Numbered from the stretch's first letter, positions 9,672 to 21,204 are shown. The stretch: 64,000 nt of DNA from Enterococcus hulanensis (GCF_005405485.1 NZ_BJED01000007.1:124001-188000); one strand, 5' to 3'. Made by a program: numbers and translations. Notes: a model not told the origin generated them from the sequence alone.

Positions 9672-12089
9672 TTAGCGGATAACCGCTTGGATGTTTTCTT
9701 CTAACTTCTTAGTAACTTTTGCCATGATGCGATTAATCTCTTCATCAGTCAACGTCGCTTCAGGATTCACGAAGGTTAGATTATACGCCATTGACTTCTT
9801 GCCTGCTTCGATATTTTCACCTTGATAAACATCGAAAACTTGCAGTTTAGTCAAGAATCTTCCAGCTGCTGCTGTGATAACTTCGGTAATGTCCGAGTTC
9901 GTATGTGCTTCATTAACTAACAGAGCGATATCACGGCTGACAGCAGGATATTTTGAAACAGCTTCAAAGACTAGCGGCGACTGTTCTTTTCCAATCAATG
10001 CCTCTAAGTTCATTTCAGCTACATAAGCCGATTTCAATTCATAACTTGCGGCCATCTTCGGATGAACTTGACCAACAAAACCAATCAATTCTTCACCTAG
10101 ATAAATACCGGCAGTTTGGCCTGGGTGCATTTCAGGCATTTGGATTGCTTGATAGGAGATTTCTTCAGTAAGGCCTAAACCTGCGATCAGCTCCTCAACC
10201 ATCCCTTTGATAGTGTAATAATCACATGCTTCCGCTTTTCCTGCCCAAGATTTGTCGACGACATTTCCTGTCACAGCGATCGCTACATGATTTTGCTCGA
10301 TTGGCAGATCTTTTTTAGGATCATTGTCTTGATAAAAAACATGTCCAATTTCATAGAAAGCCACATCATTATTTTTACGAGCTACATTATATGATAAGTC
10401 TTCCAGCAATCCGCTGATTAAGTTCAAGCGCATCGTTGATCGTTCTTCACTCATCGGCCAAGCGACACGAGTCACCTTGCTTTCATTTAAAAGAAATTGC
10501 TGTGCTTTCGCTTCCGTTGTCAAAGCATAACTGATTGCTTCTGACAAACCAGCGCCTTCTAAAATATTTCGAACTTTTCTTGCCGCTTTCTGCGCTTCGG
10601 TTAAGAAGCCTGCGACCGTTTGACCTTCCGGCAATGTTGAAGGTAAATTATTATATCCATAGATTCGAGCGATTTCTTCCATCAAATCCGCTTCGATCGT
10701 AATATCCCAACGACGCGGCGGCACGCTGACAGTTGTTACCCCTGCCTTAACTTTTGAGGCAAAACCAAGTGCTTTGAAAATATCATTTACTTGTTCCTGT
10801 GACAAATCCGTTCCTAGGAATCGATTGACATTTTCAAGAGTCGTACTTACCTCGACATTGTTTGGCTCAACTTCACTGCCTTTAACAGCGCCTTGTAAAA
10901 CCTTGCCGCCAGCTAATTCTGCGATCATTGCCGCTGCAACTTCACCAGCTAAACTGATATCGCCTTGATTGATGCCTTTTTCAAAACGCATCGATGACTC
11001 GCTGCGCAAGTTGTAACTTTGTGAAGTACGGCGAACCAACGTATGGTCAAACATCGCCATTTCTAAAGCTACAGTAGTTGTTTCATCAGTAATCTCTGAA
11101 TCTAAACCACCCATAACGCCTGCCAAAGCAACAGGGATCTCGCCATTAGTGATCACGATATTTTCCGGATTCAACGTCCGTTCTACACTATCCAATGTTG
11201 TAAATGGTTCATTCTCTTTTGCTCGGCGAACCATGATTTCGTTACTGCCTAATTTGTCATAGTCAAAGGCATGTAAGGGTTGTCCGAACAATAATAGGAT
11301 ATAGTTTGTTACATCCACCACATTGCTGATTGGACGAATGCCTTCATTCATTAAACGATTTTGCAGCCATTGCGGACTTGGACCGATCTTTACGTTTTCG
11401 ATGATTCGGATTTCATAATGCGGTGCATCATTTTCGTCGGTCACAGAAACTTTGATTTTACCACTGGCTTTTTCATCTGCTTCTTTTAATTCCGCACCAG
11501 GGAAATGAACTTCTTTGTTATAAATTGCCGCTACTTCATGGGCAACACCGCGGATGCTCAAGGCGTCAGCGCGATTTGGCGTAATCGATAGATCAATGAT
11601 CGTATCGTCCATTTCTAAATACGGAAAAACAGGTTCTCCGACGATTGCTTCTTCTGGTAAATAATAAATTCCTTCAGCATATTCTTTAGGAATCACGGAA
11701 TCACTATAGCCAAGCTCTTGCAATGAGCAGATCATGCCGTTAGAAACTTGACCGCGCATTTTGCCTTTTTTAATTTTTACATTGCCGGCGATCCGAGAAC
11801 CCGGCAAAGCCACGATTACTTTTACTCCAGCTTTGATGTTTGGTGCTCCGCAGACAATCTGAGATAATTCTTCTTCACCGATATCCACCTGACAAATTGA
11901 AAGATGGTCTGAATCAGGATGCGGGATACATTCTTTCACATCGCCAACGACGATTTTTTTCAATCCCTCTTCCGGAGATTCTAATCCTTCAACTTCGATA
12001 CCCGTTAGTGAAAGGCGATCCGCCAAATTTTTTGGTGTAACGTCCTTAACATCGACGTATTCATTTAACCATTTATATGAAACTAACAT
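9672..12089 (-). CDS. pheT: Phenylalanyl-tRNA synthetase beta subunit
   Basis: Large subunit of the alpha2-beta2 PheRS. Domain order in 805 residues: an N-terminal EMAP/OB-type tRNA-binding domain (about 40-150, with CGAPN), the B3/B4 editing region ([17 protein letters not shown] falls before it), the B5 domain, a catalytic-like core, and a C-terminal FDX-ACB anticodon-binding domain ([13 protein letters not shown] to the end). The ATG at 12089 lies six bases after the pheS stop, with GGGGGAG inside the end of pheS as ribosome binding site. It is transcribed with pheS behind the Phe T-box. Confidence 0.97.
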   Translation of the reverse strand: MLVSYKWLNEYVDVKDVTPKNLADRLSLTGIEVEGLESPEEGLKKIVVGDVKECIPHPDSDHLSICQVDIGEEELSQIVCGAPNIKAGVKVIVALPGSRIAGNVKIKKGKMRGQVSNGMICSLQELGYSDSVIPKEYAEGIYYLPEEAIVGEPVFPYLEMDDTIIDLSITPNRADALSIRGVAHEVAAIYNKEVHFPGAELKEADEKASGKIKVSVTDENDAPHYEIRIIENVKIGPSPQWLQNRLMNEGIRPISNVVDVTNYILLLFGQPLHAFDYDKLGSNEIMVRRAKENEPFTTLDSVERTLNPENIVITNGEIPVALAGVMGGLDSEITDETTTVALEMAMFDHTLVRRTSQSYNLRSESSMRFEKGINQGDISLAGEVAAAMIAELAGGKVLQGAVKGSEVEPNNVEVSTTLENVNRFLGTDLSQEQVNDIFKALGFASKVKAGVTTVSVPPRRWDITIEADLMEEIARIYGYNNLPSTLPEGQTVAGFLTEAQKAARKVRNILEGAGLSEAISYALTTEAKAQQFLLNESKVTRVAWPMSEERSTMRLNLISGLLEDLSYNVARKNNDVAFYEIGHVFYQDNDPKKDLPIEQNHVAIAVTGNVVDKSWAGKAEACDYYTIKGMVEELIAGLGLTEEISYQAIQMPEMHPGQTAGIYLGEELIGFVGQVHPKMAASYELKSAYVAEMNLEALIGKEQSPLVFEAVSKYPAVSRDIALLVNEAHTNSDITEVITAAAGRFLTKLQVFDVYQGENIEAGKKSMAYNLTFVNPEATLTDEEINRIMAKVTKKLEENIQAVIR

Positions 12090-12095
12090 TGCTTC

Positions 12096-13139
12096 TTACT
12101 CCCCCTTGAATTGTTCCAAGAAACGAACATCGTTTAAATAGAAATTTCGAATATCATTGACACCATAGCGCAGCATAGCGATCCGGTCTGGTCCTAAGCC
12201 GAAAGCAAAACCAGAATATTCTTTTGAATCAATGCCTGACATTTCCAGTACATCAGGATGAACCATGCCGGCACCAAGAATTTCGATCCAACCAGTATGC
12301 TTGCAGACATTGCAGCCTTTACCGCCGCATTTGAAACAGCTGACATCAACTTCAACAGATGGTTCAGTAAATGGGAAATAGCTTGGACGCAAACGAATCT
12401 TACGGTCTGCACCGAATAATTCCTTCAATAATACTTCCAGCGTTCCCTTCAGATCCCCCATCGTAATTCCTTTGTCCACGACTAAGCCTTCGATTTGATG
12501 GAATTGATGACTATGAGTAGCATCGTCGGTATCACGACGGAATACTTTACCAGGTGAAATCATTCGCAAGGCACCTTTAGAAAAATCATGTTTTTCCATT
12601 GTTCGTGCTTGGACTGGTGATGTATGGGTACGTAACAATACATCGTCAGAAATATAAAACGTATCTTGCATATCACGAGCAGGATGATCCTTAGGCAGGT
12701 TCATTCGTTCAAAATTATAATGATCGGATTCGATCTCTGTTCCTTCAACGATTTGATAGCCCATACCAACAAAAGTATCTTCGATTTCCTCCATGATTTG
12801 AGTCAATACATGGCGCGTGCCTTGAGTAACCTGTTTACCCGGCAGTGTTACATCTAAAGTTTCTGCTGCTAATTGCTTTTCTAAAGCTAATTCAGTCAAG
12901 GCAGCCTTTCGTTTTTCGACTGCTTGGGTCAATAGATCTCGAATCTCATTAGCAAAGGCACCGACTTTCGGACGTTCTTCTGCTGAAAGATCACGCATTC
13001 CTCTTAATACTTCGGTGATTGGTCCTTTTTTTCCTAGCGTTTCTACCCGAATCGTTTCAACGGCAGAAAGCTCATCAGCCGCGTCGATTTTTGCTAGCGT
13101 CTGACTTTTTAGTTCTTCTAATTGCTCTTGTAAACTCAT
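12096..13139 (-). CDS. pheS: Phenylalanyl-tRNA synthetase alpha subunit
   Basis: Catalytic class II subunit that adenylates phenylalanine and charges tRNA-Phe. The N-terminal coiled coil (residues 1-90) is followed by motif 2 ([19 protein letters not shown]) and motif 3 ([17 protein letters not shown]). The [12 protein letters not shown] insertion is usual in this family. Length is 347 residues. The ATG at 13139 has AGGAAG upstream. First gene of pheST, expressed from the T-box leader at 13225-13463. Confidence 0.97.
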   Translation of the reverse strand: MSLQEQLEELKSQTLAKIDAADELSAVETIRVETLGKKGPITEVLRGMRDLSAEERPKVGAFANEIRDLLTQAVEKRKAALTELALEKQLAAETLDVTLPGKQVTQGTRHVLTQIMEEIEDTFVGMGYQIVEGTEIESDHYNFERMNLPKDHPARDMQDTFYISDDVLLRTHTSPVQARTMEKHDFSKGALRMISPGKVFRRDTDDATHSHQFHQIEGLVVDKGITMGDLKGTLEVLLKELFGADRKIRLRPSYFPFTEPSVEVDVSCFKCGGKGCNVCKHTGWIEILGAGMVHPDVLEMSGIDSKEYSGFAFGLGPDRIAMLRYGVNDIRNFYLNDVRFLEQFKGE

Positions 13140-13224
13140 TGTTTTCTTCCTTTCCCTATTGCTTTAAAAAGATAGAAACCTCCCAAAGAAGCCCTATCGA
13201 ATTCTTATGATTTCCTAACGCAGA

Positions 13225-13463
13225 AATCGCAAAAAGACCTCGTTCCACAAAGGAACGAGGTCTCGCGTTACCATCCTAATTCGCCAACTGAATAAATTGA
13301 CGCTCTCACTTTTTAACGGCTATGCCGGTCTTTCGACAAGCTCCAGAAGTGAACTTCATCTTTTCTTTTCTTAGTCTGCTTCCAGTCAACGACAGACATT
13401 CCCTTTTAAGATCCAAAAAGATTACTCTTTTCCATCAACGCTTTTTAAACTATTCAATTGACT
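13225..13463 (-). promoter_or_regulatory. T-box riboswitch, phenylalanine specific
   Basis: On the minus strand the T-box AGGATGGTAACGCG (13277-13264) is followed by a GACCTCGTTCC/GGAACGAGGTC terminator hairpin and a T-run (about 13262-13231). Stem I carries GAAG-UUC-ACUUC with the specifier codon UUC at 13353-13351, which matches phenylalanine. Uncharged tRNA-Phe should favour the antiterminator and switch on pheST. Confidence 0.93.
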
Positions 13464-13469
13464 ATCCCA

Positions 13470-13498
13470 ATACTACAAGAAATCAAAAAATTTATCAA
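13470..13498 (-). promoter_or_regulatory. Promoter of the pheST T-box leader
   Basis: TTGATA (13498-13493), a 17-base spacer and TAGTAT (13475-13470) on the minus strand. The -35 box overlaps the last codons and stop of the HxlR-type gene. Confidence 0.75.
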
Positions 13499-13839
13499 CT
13501 ACATTCTTCATCCGTGATCCAAGTATGACCCCATTGATGGATCTCGTTCATGACATTTTTCAAAGCTTCGCCTTTATTCGTCAAACAATAATCCATCCGT
13601 TTTTGGCTTTCACAGGCAATCACGCGTCCAACAATGCCCTCTGCTTCTAATTCCTTCAGTCGTTCAGTCAAGACTCGGTCACTAACATCTGGAATCATCG
13701 CAGCAATATCAACAAATCTTTGAGGTCCGCCTTCTAGCAACACATCAATAATCAAACCATTCCATTTTTTGCCTAAAATCTGAAAACCCTTCTCAAATTT
13801 CGGACAAAGCGAAAAGTCCATTACCTCTACTTGTTCCAT
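13495..13839 (-). CDS. HxlR-family winged-helix regulator
   Basis: A 114-residue MarR-like DNA-binding protein of the HxlR family. The N-terminal CPKFEKGFQILGKKWNGLII contains the Cys and KW that mark the family. The winged helix follows (VSDRVLTERLKELEAEGIV), then MDYCLTNKGEAL. In some homologues the N-terminal Cys senses aldehydes or thiol stress. The ATG at 13839 has GAGGTGAG upstream; a longer frame to 13875 lacks one. It lies 66 bases downstream of rexA on the same strand and may be read through from it. Target genes are not evident. Confidence 0.88.
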   Translation of the reverse strand: MEQVEVMDFSLCPKFEKGFQILGKKWNGLIIDVLLEGGPQRFVDIAAMIPDVSDRVLTERLKELEAEGIVGRVIACESQKRMDYCLTNKGEALKNVMNEIHQWGHTWITDEECS

Positions 13840-13905
13840 AATTCTCACCTCGATAGAAAGATTATAGCACATCACTTACCTTTTATAAGTACAACTTGCC
13901 TGTAA

Positions 13906-16900
13906 TTAAGGAGTATCTAACAAATTAATGGCCTGGTCTCCTTGTAAAAAGATAAGATATGCGGCTTCAACAGGCTTTTGTTTTGCCTTTTCTAAAGCGT
14001 CCTTATATAAATGCAATTGGCCACGATAACGATCGATCAGCATCTTTTCTCTTTCAGGCGTATAGTAATCAGTTTTCAAATCATATAAAAGAATCCTATC
14101 GTCAAACTCTAAATATCCGTCAATAATCCCATGAATCAAAATCTCATCCTGATTTTGATAATCACTAAATAATTGATCGGCCGGCAGCAGCATTGCAAAC
14201 GGCTCTTCCCGATATAAATGCTCGGCATGCTGAATGACAAATTGACCAATATCAGACTCGAGAAACCGCAGGATATTATCCACCGAAATTTTTTCCGCAA
14301 TCTCTTGAGTCAAGGTTTGTCGAGAAACTAATTCGTCAATCAATGCTTCGATCGTGTCGCGCTGAGGATTCTTCTGCAACGGCAATAACTGCATCACTAA
14401 GTGAGTCGCCGTTCCGATTTCAGCAGCGGACAGTTCCTTTTTAGTCCCTAAAAACTTTGGTTCGCCTAAGTCGCTTTCAGTAAAACGATATTGTGTCTGT
14501 GCAGGAGTTGGAGTAAGCTCCAATGTTTCTCGGTTATCAGGATCATCATACAGCCGTTTCAGCTCCGATACAGACTGATAACTCGTTGTTTTTGTCGCTT
14601 CAGGATAAGGATATTTGAATAGCAATCGTTTTTTCAATGGCTGGATATTGACTGCGCCTTGCGGGATTTCCAATGTTTTGATCTCTGGCAGATATCCCTG
14701 CACAGCTTCCGCAATCATTTGCGGATCAATAAAGTCCAGCTTAAAGGCTGCCGGATGCTGCTTCAAAACAGCTGGTCGATTGACAGCATATTCTTTCTGA
14801 TAACTGTCCATAATTGGATGCCTAAACAAGGTTAAGCCTACCCAGTCAAAGAAACTGTCATTTTGACCACTTCGAAGTCCGGTATCTAACACTAGATTAT
14901 CATTCAAAGAACCCTTGCTCCAAGTTTTATATGCCGCTTCTTCATCATCATAAGACCCAACTAGGAATAGTTTTTGTTCTGCGCGAGTCAAAGCAACATA
15001 TAATTTTCGCATCTCTTCTGAAAGCAGTTTATTAAGATTCTTCTGTTTGACTGTTTGGAACAGCAAAGTATCTTTTCTAACTCGGGTGTCCGGTGTCAGT
15101 AATTTTACACCAAGTCCTAATCGTTCATCGAAAACATAATTTCTGCGTGTGTCTTGAACATTGAAGCTTTTGCTCATATCCATTAAAAATACTACCGGAA
15201 ATTCCAGCCCTTTGCTGCCGTGAATCGTCATTACTCGCACAGCGTCTTGAACTTCCTCTGTCGGTGGTTCGCCTAAATCCTTATCCTTTTCCTGCATTTT
15301 CTCAATAAAGCGAATAAATTGGTACAGCCCGCGAAAGCTGCTGCGTTCGTAATCTTTAGCACGTTCGATCAATGCCAGCAAATTTGCATGCCGCTGCTGG
15401 CCAGCCGGCATCCCTAAAACATAATCCAAATAAGCTGTTTCGTTATAGATTTTGACCAATAGATTCGCTAATGCTTCACGTCGTGCGAACTCGCGCCATT
15501 CATGTAGCTGAGACAAAAAGATGGTTAATTTATCCGCGGTAGCATCCTCTTGCGTTTGAACATACGTCTTTACGGCTTGGTAGTACTCTTTTTGCGGTAA
15601 TGCCAAGCGAACCTGCGCCAGTTCTTCTTCCTGCAACCCGACAATCGGTGAACGCAAGACAGCTGCTAAAGGAATATCTTGATACGGATTATCAATAATC
15701 TGCAATAAAGAAATCATCACTCGCAATTCCGTTGATTGGAAATAATTTTGTGTATCATTGATAGATAATGGAATACCCAGTTGTTTGAATACTTCCAGAA
15801 TCGTTAAATTATTACTTCTTGTTGGTGTCAACAAAACAATATCTTCATATCGAACTGGATGCATCGCTTTTGCTTTCTTATCATAAACCTCAAAGCCTTG
15901 ATCAATTAGTTGGCGAATCTTGGCAGCGGTCATAAATATCTCGCCCATTGCTTTATCTTCGATCCACTCAGGAACCTCGCCATTTTTTTGATAAATTAAC
16001 AGCTCTGGTGCAAAGGTGTCTGTTTCAGGAAAAGCGGTGAAGCCGTTGATCAATTCTGCCTGCTTATCATATTCGATCTGCCCCACTGATTGATCCATTA
16101 ATTGGCTGAAGATCAAATTGGTGAAATCTAACACCTCTTTACGTGAACGGAAGTTTTCAGCTAAAATAATCCGCCGACCAGCTTTTTCCTCAGCGAAATC
16201 ATGATACTTTTGAATGAACAGTGTCGGATCAGCTAGCCGAAATCCATAGATGGATTGCTTCACATCACCGACCATGAAGAGATTTCCAGGCTCATTTGTA
16301 CTTAATTGACGAAGGATTGTTTCCTGCAGCTGATTGATATCTTGATACTCATCAACTAGCACCTCAGCAAACCGATGCTGATAATAGCTTTCAGCCGGCT
16401 TAGTGCCATCAACATCCGCTTGCAAAATCTGTAAAGTAAAGTGTTCTAAATCATTGAAATCCAGCATACCCTTCTCTCGCTTCTTAGCTGAATATTCTTC
16501 GATGAATCGTTTTTCGACTCGAACTAATTCCTCCACAAGCGGCAACGCTTCTTGCAATCGTTCTACTTGCTCTTCAGGTGAAACTGCAAAGTACATTTCC
16601 TTGATCTTCGTCAGACCTTGCTTTGCTTGATCACGATAATTTTTGCATTCGACGATGACATCGCCATAGAGTTCTTTGACATCTTTCTTTCTTGGCGAAG
16701 GGTAAGCCGGAAATTTTATGTTTTCAAAAAGAGAGAACACATCGTCTAACTTATCTTCCACTAAAAGTTGTTCGATTTGCTGAACTGTGTTTTGTTCGTT
16801 CTGAGCCAGTTCAGTGATTTTTTGTAATTCTTCAGTTCCTTGACTAGCATCAATCATCCATTGATAGGTTTGAATGATTTCTTGCAAAGAAGTCAACACC

Positions 16901-17589
16901 TGTGGTCGTATCAAATTATGATATAGCTTTGAATCAGCTAGATTTTCCACGCGATAATTTTCGACCAGTCCATCGAGCCATTGAAACGGTTCAGGATTCG
17001 CTCGAGCAAACTCATACATCGAAAGAATCAAATCTTCTAAGCCGCTGTCGCTGCGATCATTTGAAAAGTTCTCAGTTAAGCGATAAAAAATTTCCTGATT
17101 TTCTTCGTAGAAACTTTCCCGAAGCTCATCCCAAACATCCTCTTTTAATAAAATTGTCTCCGTATCATCCGTTAACATACGGTAACTCGTATCCAAGTCA
17201 ATCAAATAGAAAAAGCGTTGAATCACTTTTGAACAAAACGAATGCAGTGTTGAGATGTTCGCCATCGGCAGCAACGTTAATTGACGGGTAAAATGATTTT
17301 TTAAAGCTTGATCGGTTTCCTCATTGATTGCCTCTTGCAATGCCGATTGGATTCGTTCTTTCATTTCACTGGCCGCAGCTTCAGTAAAGGTCACTACTAA
17401 TAATTGATCAACCGACAGCTTCTGGCGTTTGATCTTTTCAATGACGCGTCGAACAAGCACGGCGGTTTTTCCTGATCCGGCCGAAGCCGATACCAAAAGA
17501 TTCGTACCTTGATCATGAATCGCCTGCCACTGAGAATCGGTATACATTTCATTTGGTGCTTTTGGAGGGATTGGATAATTATTTGTCAT
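13906..17589 (-). CDS. rexA: ATP-dependent helicase/nuclease subunit A
   Basis: AddA/RexA subunit of the RecBCD-like complex that processes double-strand breaks and recognises Chi. The UvrD-type helicase has Walker A SAGSGKTA at residues 36-43, LVDEYQDIN as motif II, GDVKQSIYGFR as motif III, and MTIHGSKGLEFPVVF as a late motif. The C-terminal RecB-type nuclease includes HGIIDGYLEFDD and LLYDLKTDYY with the expected Asp and Lys residues. The 1227-residue length is typical. Start overlaps the rexB stop by 11 bases, with GGAGG upstream. Confidence 0.95.
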   Translation of the reverse strand: MTNNYPIPPKAPNEMYTDSQWQAIHDQGTNLLVSASAGSGKTAVLVRRVIEKIKRQKLSVDQLLVVTFTEAAASEMKERIQSALQEAINEETDQALKNHFTRQLTLLPMANISTLHSFCSKVIQRFFYLIDLDTSYRMLTDDTETILLKEDVWDELRESFYEENQEIFYRLTENFSNDRSDSGLEDLILSMYEFARANPEPFQWLDGLVENYRVENLADSKLYHNLIRPQVLTSLQEIIQTYQWMIDASQGTEELQKITELAQNEQNTVQQIEQLLVEDKLDDVFSLFENIKFPAYPSPRKKDVKELYGDVIVECKNYRDQAKQGLTKIKEMYFAVSPEEQVERLQEALPLVEELVRVEKRFIEEYSAKKREKGMLDFNDLEHFTLQILQADVDGTKPAESYYQHRFAEVLVDEYQDINQLQETILRQLSTNEPGNLFMVGDVKQSIYGFRLADPTLFIQKYHDFAEEKAGRRIILAENFRSRKEVLDFTNLIFSQLMDQSVGQIEYDKQAELINGFTAFPETDTFAPELLIYQKNGEVPEWIEDKAMGEIFMTAAKIRQLIDQGFEVYDKKAKAMHPVRYEDIVLLTPTRSNNLTILEVFKQLGIPLSINDTQNYFQSTELRVMISLLQIIDNPYQDIPLAAVLRSPIVGLQEEELAQVRLALPQKEYYQAVKTYVQTQEDATADKLTIFLSQLHEWREFARREALANLLVKIYNETAYLDYVLGMPAGQQRHANLLALIERAKDYERSSFRGLYQFIRFIEKMQEKDKDLGEPPTEEVQDAVRVMTIHGSKGLEFPVVFLMDMSKSFNVQDTRRNYVFDERLGLGVKLLTPDTRVRKDTLLFQTVKQKNLNKLLSEEMRKLYVALTRAEQKLFLVGSYDDEEAAYKTWSKGSLNDNLVLDTGLRSGQNDSFFDWVGLTLFRHPIMDSYQKEYAVNRPAVLKQHPAAFKLDFIDPQMIAEAVQGYLPEIKTLEIPQGAVNIQPLKKRLLFKYPYPEATKTTSYQSVSELKRLYDDPDNRETLELTPTPAQTQYRFTESDLGEPKFLGTKKELSAAEIGTATHLVMQLLPLQKNPQRDTIEALIDELVSRQTLTQEIAEKISVDNILRFLESDIGQFVIQHAEHLYREEPFAMLLPADQLFSDYQNQDEILIHGIIDGYLEFDDRILLYDLKTDYYTPEREKMLIDRYRGQLHLYKDALEKAKQKPVEAAYLIFLQGDQAINLLDTP

Positions 17590-20500
17590 GCAGTTCGTCC
17601 TCCATTCGTTTTAATACTTCATCCTTAGAAAGTTTTTCTAAGCGATGGTAATTGTTTTCTTTCAGCATGGCATCAAATTTACAGACACTGCGGAATGGAC
17701 AATACTGACAGGCAATCCGCTGATTATCTTTATAGGTAGGATTCAATTTGATCTCGCCAGAAACAATTTGGTTACCGGCCTTTTGAATTTTCTCGCGATT
17801 GTACTCCCGCAACAGCTCAATCTCAGATAAATCATAGAATTTATCTTTTGATTGCGGCACGATGACCGTTTGTCCGTTTTTATCTTTCTTAATCGGAAAT
17901 AGTAATGAGTTTTCCTTTTCCTGTAAACTTTGATCCAGTTGATCGTAAAGCTCCGGCTCCTTTGCAAATAAGCCGTCGTATTGATAAGCCTTCAGCATCT
18001 CTTTTTCAATATTTTTAGGTTCCTTCAAAACGGGATTATGAACGTGCAAGTAGTAAGCCCCTGCAGGTTTGATCGCTTTTCCGCTGGCTTGACTGAAGTC
18101 AGTCACTGCAACGTCCAAATAAGTAATCAATTGCAGAGCAATACCATAATAAGCATCTGCAACATTAAAACTATGAGGGCTCGACTTATAATCAATCACA
18201 CTTAGCCAATCGCTTTCAGCACTTTGCAATTGATCCAAGCGATCGATTTTTCCGCGAATCGCGACTTCACCGCCGTTGGATAACGGTAAATTGATACCCG
18301 GTATCCCCTTTTGTCCGCCAATTGAACCAAAAATGACCTCTGTTTGCTGCGGTTCTAATTTAGTTCTGGCGCCTTGCTGTACTAATCCCCAACTAACCTT
18401 TTGAATTGTTCGCGATAATTGATAGCGAATATAGTTCATCCGTGCCGAGCTGGATAAAATTGCAAATTTCAATTCGCCAAATATTTCCTTCAATACTTGG
18501 TCTGCTAATTGATTTCGTTCCGCTTCATTCAGTTCGGCTAAACGTATGCCTTGTTCCTTTAATAACCGGAAGAAATGATCCAGCGCTTCATGGTAAAAAT
18601 CACCAGCCGCTGCCGGTGTCAGTCCATAAACTGTTCGTTCTTTTAAACCAAGTCCGAAATTAGCAAAATACTTGTATTGGCAATTATAAAAGTTTTCGAT
18701 TCTTGAAACAGAAACATAGAGATTTTTCCCATACAAACGTTCTGCTGTTTCTGGTAATAACTCCCGCGGGACGTTAAGATCTTGCAAACTTTTAAAGACG
18801 CGCTGCGCCATTGGAGCTAAGGAGCTGTTTTGAATAAACTTCTGCAGCTCTCGCCACGCTGGCAAAAAGGCTCGATTTTCATCCTGAGCAAAACGGTTTA
18901 AAGCAATTAAGTCTGATAAAAGCGTGCGCATCGTTCCTAAGTGATTTTCTGGCTCGCTCATCAATTTTAATGACTCATTTTCTCTGATTGATACTTGTAA
19001 ACCTTGACTCAATTGTCTTAAAAAGGAAGAGATTTCTAGCTTTTTTTCACCTTCTACGGTTGTCGCAACACTTAAATAAAGCTTTTCGCTAGCAGAAAGA
19101 AAAACAGAGTATGCTAAAAATGGTTCGCGATTTACCTTTGAACTATTGCTTTCAGGTAAAAACTTTCCCTCTGGCAGATTCTGATTGAAGACTGACCGTT
19201 CTTCTGCTGATAAGAGACCCTTGTCATCGAACCGAGCCGGGAAATCATTATTGTTCAACCCAATCGCAAAAGTTACCTTCATCTGGTCCACCCGAGCCAG
19301 TTCTAAATCGTTGACTCGGACTTGATCGATTGCTGTCGGGATTTTTCCGTAGGTCAAATTCATTAAGCCGGCCAAAAAGATTTCTTGGAAAGTCGCCCAA
19401 TCAAAAGCATCTTCTCCATAAATCAGCACATATTCATCTAAAAGATCAAGCAATGCTTGCCATGTTTGTTCATGATTACGAGCTTTATCCAGATTGCCTT
19501 TTTCCACTTCTTGATCACGCCAAAACAGCAGTTGACGTTTCACGCCGCTATTTTCTAGAAAATGATAAAAGACGGTCGCTGCTTCTAGACCGCTGTGAGC
19601 TTCTTTTATCTTCTTGAAAAACTCCGGCAAGATTTGTTGGACTGATCGGCGCACTTCATTAGTCGCTGCCTCTAGTTCCTTGGCATCATTGAAAACATCG
19701 GCCTCGAAGTCATAATCTACAAACTCCCAGTCCGCTGCTTTGGTCCAGGCGCTGCCACGGAAATTATAAGCTAAACAAACATTTTCTGTTTGATCGATTT
19801 TTTCTCTATATTGCTGCTGTTGTGTGAACCATGTATTTGATTCCCAATCAAACGGAGCAAATAGTTCGGTTCGCAGCATCCGAAAGACATCATTAATGCG
19901 ATAATGATAGTTGTCGATCAAAAATAGTGCTTGTAAAAATTCAACCAACGGATGGGCTGCTATTTCTTGTGTTTCATCTAAATAAAATGGAATGTCCAGT
20001 TTATTGAAAATATCCGGCAAAACACTGTTATAAACTTGAGGATTTCGTAATAGAATCTGAATATCCCTATAACGATATCCTTCATCCATTATTAAGTGTC
20101 TTATTTCTTCTCCAACTTTGCGGATTTCCTCTGCTACTGTTCCAAATTTGGTAAGGTTGAGCTGGTTGGATTGGGACAAATCGACTCTCTTTTGGTTCGC
20201 CCAAAATTCGCCAACTTGATTGAAGACGGTTTGCTTAGGTTGAGCAAATTGATCCGGTCGTACTGGAATCTGTTGAGCATCTGCACTGCGTTTTAACTGA
20301 AAGTAAGTTTTACCCGGATCAGCAAACAAGTTCAGCGGATTCGGTTCCTCACTTGGATATGGACGATCTAGTTCTAAAGAGACAAACAATTCTCCACAGG
20401 TCATCAATGTATTTAAGACACTTAATTCTCGAGCATTAAATCGAGTAAAACCGCTGACAATAAAAAGACTGTTCGCTAAATTTTTGCTATTTAAGTATTC

Positions 20501-21061
20501 TTGCAGCAACAATAAAGGGTCTTCATTTGCGACCTGATAAGTCAGTAATGCTTCCTCGTAGGCAGTAAAGACTTTCTGCAGATCCTGCAATTTCAAAACT
20601 TGATCCTGATCGTCGCCATTTTCCACTAAATCAGCAACCGTTACATTTCCGATCTGCATTTCTTGATAGAAACCGACTAGTTGTTGAATAAATCCGGTTT
20701 TGTTGACCTCACCACGAAAAATCGTCAACTCTTCACGCTGTTCGTGAAGTATTTTTCTTAAAATCATTGCATTGCCGGCTTCTGAAAGAATATTGTCTGG
20801 AACCTGTCCGTCTCGCTGCAAGAAGTACCAAGCTAATCGCTGAAAACTGAAAACTTGTGTACGAATCGTACTAAACTCTATGGCCTTCTCAGTCTGTCTC
20901 ATGGCAGATAAAAGATTAATTTCTTGCTCAAATTTATTGTAATTGGGGACTAAGAAAAACACACGATTCTCTGGATTTTGATTTAACCAAGCTTGCGCCG
21001 TCTGAATCATTCGTTCTGTCGCGTCATTCTGTCCAGCACCTAACAAAAATTGTAATGGCAT
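17579..21061 (-). CDS. rexB: ATP-dependent helicase/nuclease subunit B
   Basis: AddB/RexB partner of RexA. The N-terminal FLLGAGQND replaces a canonical Walker A, as in lactic acid bacterial RexB proteins, so this subunit probably does not hydrolyse ATP by itself. The nuclease domain at the C-terminal end has GKIDRLDQL and VIDYKSS. An iron-sulfur site is suggested by FYNCQYKYF near residue 790 and CQYCPFRSVC near 1120, giving four cysteines. It is 1160 residues long. The ATG at 21061 follows GAGGGG. First gene of rexBA. Confidence 0.94.
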   Translation of the reverse strand: MPLQFLLGAGQNDATERMIQTAQAWLNQNPENRVFFLVPNYNKFEQEINLLSAMRQTEKAIEFSTIRTQVFSFQRLAWYFLQRDGQVPDNILSEAGNAMILRKILHEQREELTIFRGEVNKTGFIQQLVGFYQEMQIGNVTVADLVENGDDQDQVLKLQDLQKVFTAYEEALLTYQVANEDPLLLLQEYLNSKNLANSLFIVSGFTRFNARELSVLNTLMTCGELFVSLELDRPYPSEEPNPLNLFADPGKTYFQLKRSADAQQIPVRPDQFAQPKQTVFNQVGEFWANQKRVDLSQSNQLNLTKFGTVAEEIRKVGEEIRHLIMDEGYRYRDIQILLRNPQVYNSVLPDIFNKLDIPFYLDETQEIAAHPLVEFLQALFLIDNYHYRINDVFRMLRTELFAPFDWESNTWFTQQQQYREKIDQTENVCLAYNFRGSAWTKAADWEFVDYDFEADVFNDAKELEAATNEVRRSVQQILPEFFKKIKEAHSGLEAATVFYHFLENSGVKRQLLFWRDQEVEKGNLDKARNHEQTWQALLDLLDEYVLIYGEDAFDWATFQEIFLAGLMNLTYGKIPTAIDQVRVNDLELARVDQMKVTFAIGLNNNDFPARFDDKGLLSAEERSVFNQNLPEGKFLPESNSSKVNREPFLAYSVFLSASEKLYLSVATTVEGEKKLEISSFLRQLSQGLQVSIRENESLKLMSEPENHLGTMRTLLSDLIALNRFAQDENRAFLPAWRELQKFIQNSSLAPMAQRVFKSLQDLNVPRELLPETAERLYGKNLYVSVSRIENFYNCQYKYFANFGLGLKERTVYGLTPAAAGDFYHEALDHFFRLLKEQGIRLAELNEAERNQLADQVLKEIFGELKFAILSSSARMNYIRYQLSRTIQKVSWGLVQQGARTKLEPQQTEVIFGSIGGQKGIPGINLPLSNGGEVAIRGKIDRLDQLQSAESDWLSVIDYKSSPHSFNVADAYYGIALQLITYLDVAVTDFSQASGKAIKPAGAYYLHVHNPVLKEPKNIEKEMLKAYQYDGLFAKEPELYDQLDQSLQEKENSLLFPIKKDKNGQTVIVPQSKDKFYDLSEIELLREYNREKIQKAGNQIVSGEIKLNPTYKDNQRIACQYCPFRSVCKFDAMLKENNYHRLEKLSKDEVLKRMEDELHDK

Positions 21062-21180
21062 CGTTTCCCCTCATTTCTTCAAATTATGTTACCCGTATAT
21101 TATAACAGTTCAGTCAAAAAGTCGCATGACGAAAGCTACCTTCTACCTATCAAACGATTGTAAAAATTTTCCATAAAAAA

Positions 21181-21204
21181 TAGACTAGCGATTTTGCTAG
21201 TCTA
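21181..21204 (-). terminator. Terminator overlapping the end of lepB
   Basis: TAGACTAGC/GCTAGTCTA (21181-21189, 21196-21204) is followed on the minus strand by TTTTTT. The stem includes the lepB stop codon. Confidence 0.8.
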
